64,000 nucleotides of DNA from Ammoniphilus oxalaticus. GTDB lineage: Bacteria; Bacillota; Bacilli; Aneurinibacillales; RAOX-1. Position 1 is the stretch's first letter; each line of letters begins with the position of its first letter. The translations under genes were made by a program, and so were the position numbers. Shown in pieces: positions 60,680-64,000 of the stretch. The DNA is taken from positions 427,058-491,057 of the forward strand of contig NZ_MCHY01000009.1 in the NCBI RefSeq assembly GCF_003609605.1, given 5' to 3'. The notes under the pieces were generated by a model. The model worked only from the letters and a program-made list of their open reading frames with translations, was not told the origin of the DNA and made no database searches.

Positions 60680-61720
60680 TCAGCTCCTATCAAATGCTTT
60701 TGGGGGTGACTCTAGCCATCCTTTGTCAATTAAAATGTTCGCGGCGTCATCTATGAATAAACCGATATCAGCCAACGTCCTTGTATACAATGCGCTGAGA
60801 TCTCTTCGTCCGTTTAAAGCCATTGAGTTCCCTATTGATCTAATTTTCATGGAGAACATGTCAAACTTTTGCTGTAACATAATTTTGTCGGAAAAAGGGG
60901 GATAGTTCGATGTAGTAACTAAATGATCTAAGTAAGACGGCGTTTGCAAGTTTTCTAGATGAAGCTTTTCAGTCAACCGCCTCACCGCTTTATCCGTTAT
61001 TTCGATCCCTCTTTTAAACAACGCCTTTATTTTTTCGTCCTCGGCTGTTTGGTAAAACGCCAATAACAAGGCTTTACTTGTTGCATTATCTTCAATGTTA
61101 TCATAAAGGTGAACAATCTCCATGGCATGTAAAGGTCGAACGTCTCCAAACCAACCATTTAAAAAGTTTTGTTTATTAATAAAATCCGCCTTTTCAGGTG
61201 TTGGAATAATGGGAGGTTCCGAAATAAAATGTTTGTGAAATAAGACATTGTTAATTTGACCCAGCAGGATCGTTGTGCATTGATTACAGTAAACGAAAAA
61301 TTCTCTGATATCTTCCCTCATGACCAATGGAATGGCGATTGCATAGAGGCTAAGCCCCGCTTTTGCCGCGTGCTTCAAATAATGCGCATATAGTTCATCT
61401 TCCATTAGGCGCGGGGCGCCGAGGTTTACGTCAGTTTCTGAAAATCCAAAAGGGATTGGAAAGTTATTCTCGTTAAAAAAGACTTTGGTTCTTTGCGTGA
61501 AATCTTCGCTTAAAGCCAGTCCATTTTCTAATAAAGTCCTAATATGTTTATCCTCGCAATGTTCTAGAAAATAGGACAGAATTTTAATCGACATATTGTT
61601 CCCCATATAAGTAACCCAGAGTTTACCCATTTCAACACTTGTTAAAGGTTGGGATTCATCTAGCTCTTTTGCGCTTAGGTGAATCGGCTTTATTACGTCC
61701 ATCGGGTTTATAATATCCAT
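60680..61720 (-). CDS. DUF3231 family protein
   Basis: A 346-residue protein made of two similar halves (for example LSAKELDESQPLTSVEMGKLW in the first half and HAMEIVHLYDNIEDNATSKALL in the second), typical of DUF3231 proteins of spore formers, which are largely helical and ferritin-like in fold. AAGGGG precedes ATG 61720. Some homologues are linked to spore coats (general knowledge); its role here is unknown. Confidence 0.87.
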   Translation of the reverse strand: MDIINPMDVIKPIHLSAKELDESQPLTSVEMGKLWVTYMGNNMSIKILSYFLEHCEDKHIRTLLENGLALSEDFTQRTKVFFNENNFPIPFGFSETDVNLGAPRLMEDELYAHYLKHAAKAGLSLYAIAIPLVMREDIREFFVYCNQCTTILLGQINNVLFHKHFISEPPIIPTPEKADFINKQNFLNGWFGDVRPLHAMEIVHLYDNIEDNATSKALLLAFYQTAEDEKIKALFKRGIEITDKAVRRLTEKLHLENLQTPSYLDHLVTTSNYPPFSDKIMLQQKFDMFSMKIRSIGNSMALNGRRDLSALYTRTLADIGLFIDDAANILIDKGWLESPPKAFDRS

Positions 61721-61845
61721 CAGTTAATCCCCTTATATCACGATATTTCTATTTAGGATTACCGTTAGCAATTTATTCTATGCGAAAATGAGTCCTTGGG
61801 ATGGTATAGGTATGTTGGGGGATAATGAACTAAAAAAAGGATGGT

Positions 61846-62358
61846 ATGACCGTGATTTATATTTATGATGATTATGCTGGAACACATAGTACGGCTCTCG
61901 CGGCGGCTTATCATTTGAATAAACTTCCGAAAGATCGACAGCCAACGAAAGAAGAAATATTAAATGTCGACTATTTTAATAAATTAACCGCCGCCGATAT
62001 GGGAAAATTATTTTTTCATGGGGTAGATGAGGATGGAAACTCAGTCTACTCAATAGGGCGAAAGAGATCGAAGCTAGTGGCGCCTGCCTTAAAAAATCTA
62101 AGTTTACTGTTCCAAGATAAATATCAGATCCGTGAGAAAGTCATCATCTCGAACACATCGCCAACGGTTCCTTTTGCCATGACAATCGGGGGGCTATTGT
62201 CCAGGGGATTAAAAATTGATTCTATCGGCGTTCCGCTACTCGTTATAGGCGCTAAGCAAGCCGCCAAAGATATTATTCGATTGGTTGAGCATACAAAACA
62301 AACAGGCAAATCAACCAATGCAAATGTAGTTGTATTAGATAATAAAACATTTACATAG
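61846..62358 (+). CDS. DUF3189 family protein
   Basis: A 170-residue protein beginning VIYIYDDYAGTHSTALAAAYHLNKLP, the signature of DUF3189, a family seen in spore-forming Firmicutes. It resembles a P-loop-free alpha/beta domain. AAAGGATGG lies 1-9 bases before ATG 61846; GTG 61852 is an alternative. Function unknown. Confidence 0.82.
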   Translation: MTVIYIYDDYAGTHSTALAAAYHLNKLPKDRQPTKEEILNVDYFNKLTAADMGKLFFHGVDEDGNSVYSIGRKRSKLVAPALKNLSLLFQDKYQIREKVIISNTSPTVPFAMTIGGLLSRGLKIDSIGVPLLVIGAKQAAKDIIRLVEHTKQTGKSTNANVVVLDNKTFT

Positions 62359-62468
62359 CTGTAAATAATCCTCTCCTAAGATCACCGCGCGCGCTTCCGA
62401 CAGTCCCAAATTTCCTGTATACTAATATGAATAATGAAACAAATGAGATGAGAAGGAGGGACCGTTTT

Positions 62469-63746
62469 TTGCAAACGGACACATTCATAACTCCTCTTTT
62501 ATTAGATGAAGAAAAAGTGTTTAAAGATCCCGTGCATCGGTATGTCCATGTGCGTTATAAGGTAATTTGGGATTTGATCAATTCGATGGAGTTTCAGCGG
62601 TTGCGACGGATTAGGCAGTTGGGCACGACGCATTATACGTTTCATGGCGCGGAACATAGTCGGCTGAATCACTCGCTTGGCGTGTATGAAGTGATGCGGA
62701 GGATGGTGTCCAAGCTGGATCTATCGGAGGAAGAGATTCTGCTTTGTCTTTGCTCGGCGTTGCTTCATGATATCGGTCATGGTCCATTTTCGCATTCGTT
62801 TGAAAAGGTTTTTAAGACGGATCACGAGCAGTGGACACAGCGAATGATTGAAGGCGATACGGAAGTGAATGAAATTTTGCGTGGGATTTCGGACGATTTT
62901 CCAAAAAAGGTGTCTGAAGTGATCGGCAAGACACACCCCAATCAGATGATTGTCAGTCTAATCACGAGTCAATTTGACGCCGATCGGATGGATTATTTGC
63001 TTCGCGACGCGTATTACACGGGGGTCAATTACGGCACCTTTGATATGGAGCGGATTTTGCGTCTGCTACGGATTGTCGATGACCAAGTTGTGATCAAACA
63101 TAGCGGAATGCACGCGATTGAAGATTACCTCGTTTCACGCTATCAAATGTATTGGCAAGTGTACTTTCATCCGGTCACGCGGAGCGCGGAGGTCATTTTG
63201 CGTAAGATTTTTCAGCGAGCCAAACATCTTTATCAACAGCAATATGCTTTTTTAACCGATCCAGTCCCGATGATCCCCTTTTTTGAAGAGCGGGAAGTGA
63301 GTATTGACCAGTACTTGGCGTTTGATGAATCGACATTATTGTATTATATTCAACAATGGTGCCAAGAAGAGGATCCGATTTTTGCTGATTTGTGTCAACG
63401 CTTTTTGCACCGTCGGTTATTTAAATACGTTGAATTTGATCCGCAGCAGGATTATCGGACGTGGACCGAATTACAAAATTTGTTTCGCGAACATGGTCTT
63501 GATCCCGATTATTATTTAGAAGTAGACTCGCCTTCAGATTTGCCCTATGATTTTTATCGCATTGGACAAGAAGAGGGGGAGATGATGCCGATCTTGCTGG
63601 AAATGCCAGACGGGTCGTTACAGGAATTGTCAACACAATCGATCATTGTCAAATCGATCACGGGGAAGCGGCGGTTTGACCATAAGTTGTATTATCCAGA
63701 TGATCTCATTTCGGATGAGATCCGCAGTCGTTTAGGGGGGAAATAA
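62469..63746 (+). CDS. HD-domain phosphohydrolase (YwfO-like)
   Basis: A 425-residue HD hydrolase, related to dGTPase/YwfO-type proteins. The metal site includes HSRLNHSLGVYEVMRRM (near residue 60), the HD pair LLHDIGHGPFSHS (near residues 100-112) and SQFDADRMDYLLRD. TTG 62469 has AAGGAGGG 8-9 bases upstream and matches the usual family start; an ATG 14 codons earlier lies close to a TATACT -10 element. The next gene is a YwgA homologue, as in B. subtilis. Confidence 0.92.
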   Translation: MQTDTFITPLLLDEEKVFKDPVHRYVHVRYKVIWDLINSMEFQRLRRIRQLGTTHYTFHGAEHSRLNHSLGVYEVMRRMVSKLDLSEEEILLCLCSALLHDIGHGPFSHSFEKVFKTDHEQWTQRMIEGDTEVNEILRGISDDFPKKVSEVIGKTHPNQMIVSLITSQFDADRMDYLLRDAYYTGVNYGTFDMERILRLLRIVDDQVVIKHSGMHAIEDYLVSRYQMYWQVYFHPVTRSAEVILRKIFQRAKHLYQQQYAFLTDPVPMIPFFEEREVSIDQYLAFDESTLLYYIQQWCQEEDPIFADLCQRFLHRRLFKYVEFDPQQDYRTWTELQNLFREHGLDPDYYLEVDSPSDLPYDFYRIGQEEGEMMPILLEMPDGSLQELSTQSIIVKSITGKRRFDHKLYYPDDLISDEIRSRLGGK

Positions 63747-63749
63747 AAG

Positions 63750-64000
63750 TTGTTGCAGGAACATGCCAAAGTGTTGCAACTGATTAAGCAAGCGGGGGAA
63801 ATTGTCGGTCGAAAAAAATTGCAAAAGATCGTTTACATAACGCAAAAACTCCAGTTCGAACTAAATCAACGGTTTCAATTTCACTTTTTCGGACCGTACT
63901 CAGAGGAGTTAAGCCTTGAAATAGAGGAGTTAGGCGAACTGGGCTTTCTCCAGGAGAAGTTGGAGGATAAAGGGAACTATCGCGTGTATCGGTACCGGAT
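63750..64000 (+). CDS. YwgA-like protein, N-terminal part (cut by window edge)
   Basis: The frame from TTG 63750 stays open to the right edge (83 codons). The start has AGGGGGG about 9 bases upstream and lies 3 bases after the HD gene stop. The sequence GRKKLQKIVYITQKL and HFFGPYSEELSLEIEEL fits YwgA, which has an alpha/beta fold like antitoxin Panacea/phage-protein Gp-type helical domains; its position after the HD gene repeats the ywfO-ywgA order. Function unknown. Confidence 0.78.
   Translation, partial: MLQEHAKVLQLIKQAGEIVGRKKLQKIVYITQKLQFELNQRFQFHFFGPYSEELSLEIEELGELGFLQEKLEDKGNYRVYRYR

Overview
The window looks like chromosomal DNA from a spore-forming Gram-positive of the order Bacillales, possibly the Paenibacillaceae/Aneurinibacillus-Ammoniphilus neighbourhood (inference). 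The reasons are strong purine-rich ribosome binding sites with many TTG and GTG starts, lipobox signal peptides, a YheC/YheD spore-coat ATP-grasp protein, DUF3231, DUF3189 and DUF1450 proteins, a SigV/RsiV-type pair, a PyrR attenuator, and an HD-domain gene followed by a YwgA-like gene as in Bacillus subtilis. No tRNA, rRNA, CRISPR array, prophage or intact insertion sequence was seen. Both ends cut a gene.

Layout. 1-4306: RND efflux pair on the minus strand. 4456-7549: methyltransferase, Lrp-type regulator, an unknown protein and a 38-residue zinc-ribbon peptide. 7550-12941: a structured gap, alpha-glucan phosphorylase, thiamine pyrophosphokinase, FabF and a glycerophosphodiesterase. 12970-16090: spore-coat ATP-grasp protein, then an RsbT-like kinase overlapping a histidine kinase fused to an RsbR/STAS-like region. 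16150-24020: small enzymes (thioesterase, NRDE, Nudix), a candidate structured RNA or small ORF, then rocD, DUF1028, a gamma-glutamyltransferase-like protein and a Toprim protein. 24021-28754: intergenic repeats, then an operon of GntR regulator, ABC ATPase and a twice-repeated pair of membrane proteins, ending in a 36-residue membrane peptide. 28894-34629: three small proteins, pyrR-pyrP with attenuator, an M20 peptidase, DUF1450 and DUF1002. 34776-43426: two sigma/anti-sigma units on either side of an MBOAT/SGNH O-acetylation-like pair, with more repeats. 43427-48439: a five-gene oligopeptide/nickel-type ABC transporter. 48541-54100: pseudouridine synthase, MFS exporter, MscS channel, acetyltransferase and MOSC protein. 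54610-57834: acetamidase/formamidase, LctP-type permease and a small membrane protein. 57870-64000: dehydrogenase-like protein, carboxymuconolactone-decarboxylase-like protein, DUF3231, DUF3189, HD hydrolase and the start of a YwgA-like gene.

How genes may work together (inference). The RND pump and its lipoprotein adaptor are translationally coupled. The GntR-ABC operon appears autoregulated by an inverted repeat just downstream of a good sigma-A promoter. pyrR-pyrP is controlled by PyrR-dependent attenuation. SigV/RsiV with the MBOAT/SGNH pair suggests envelope stress and cell-surface acylation. Acetamidase and permease may form an amide or carboxylate utilisation unit. The least explained items are the RsbT/kinase-STAS hybrid, the duplicated ABC membrane cassette, the structured element near 19340-19560, three genes that seem to start at ATT or ATC, and a dispersed palindromic repeat family at three sites.
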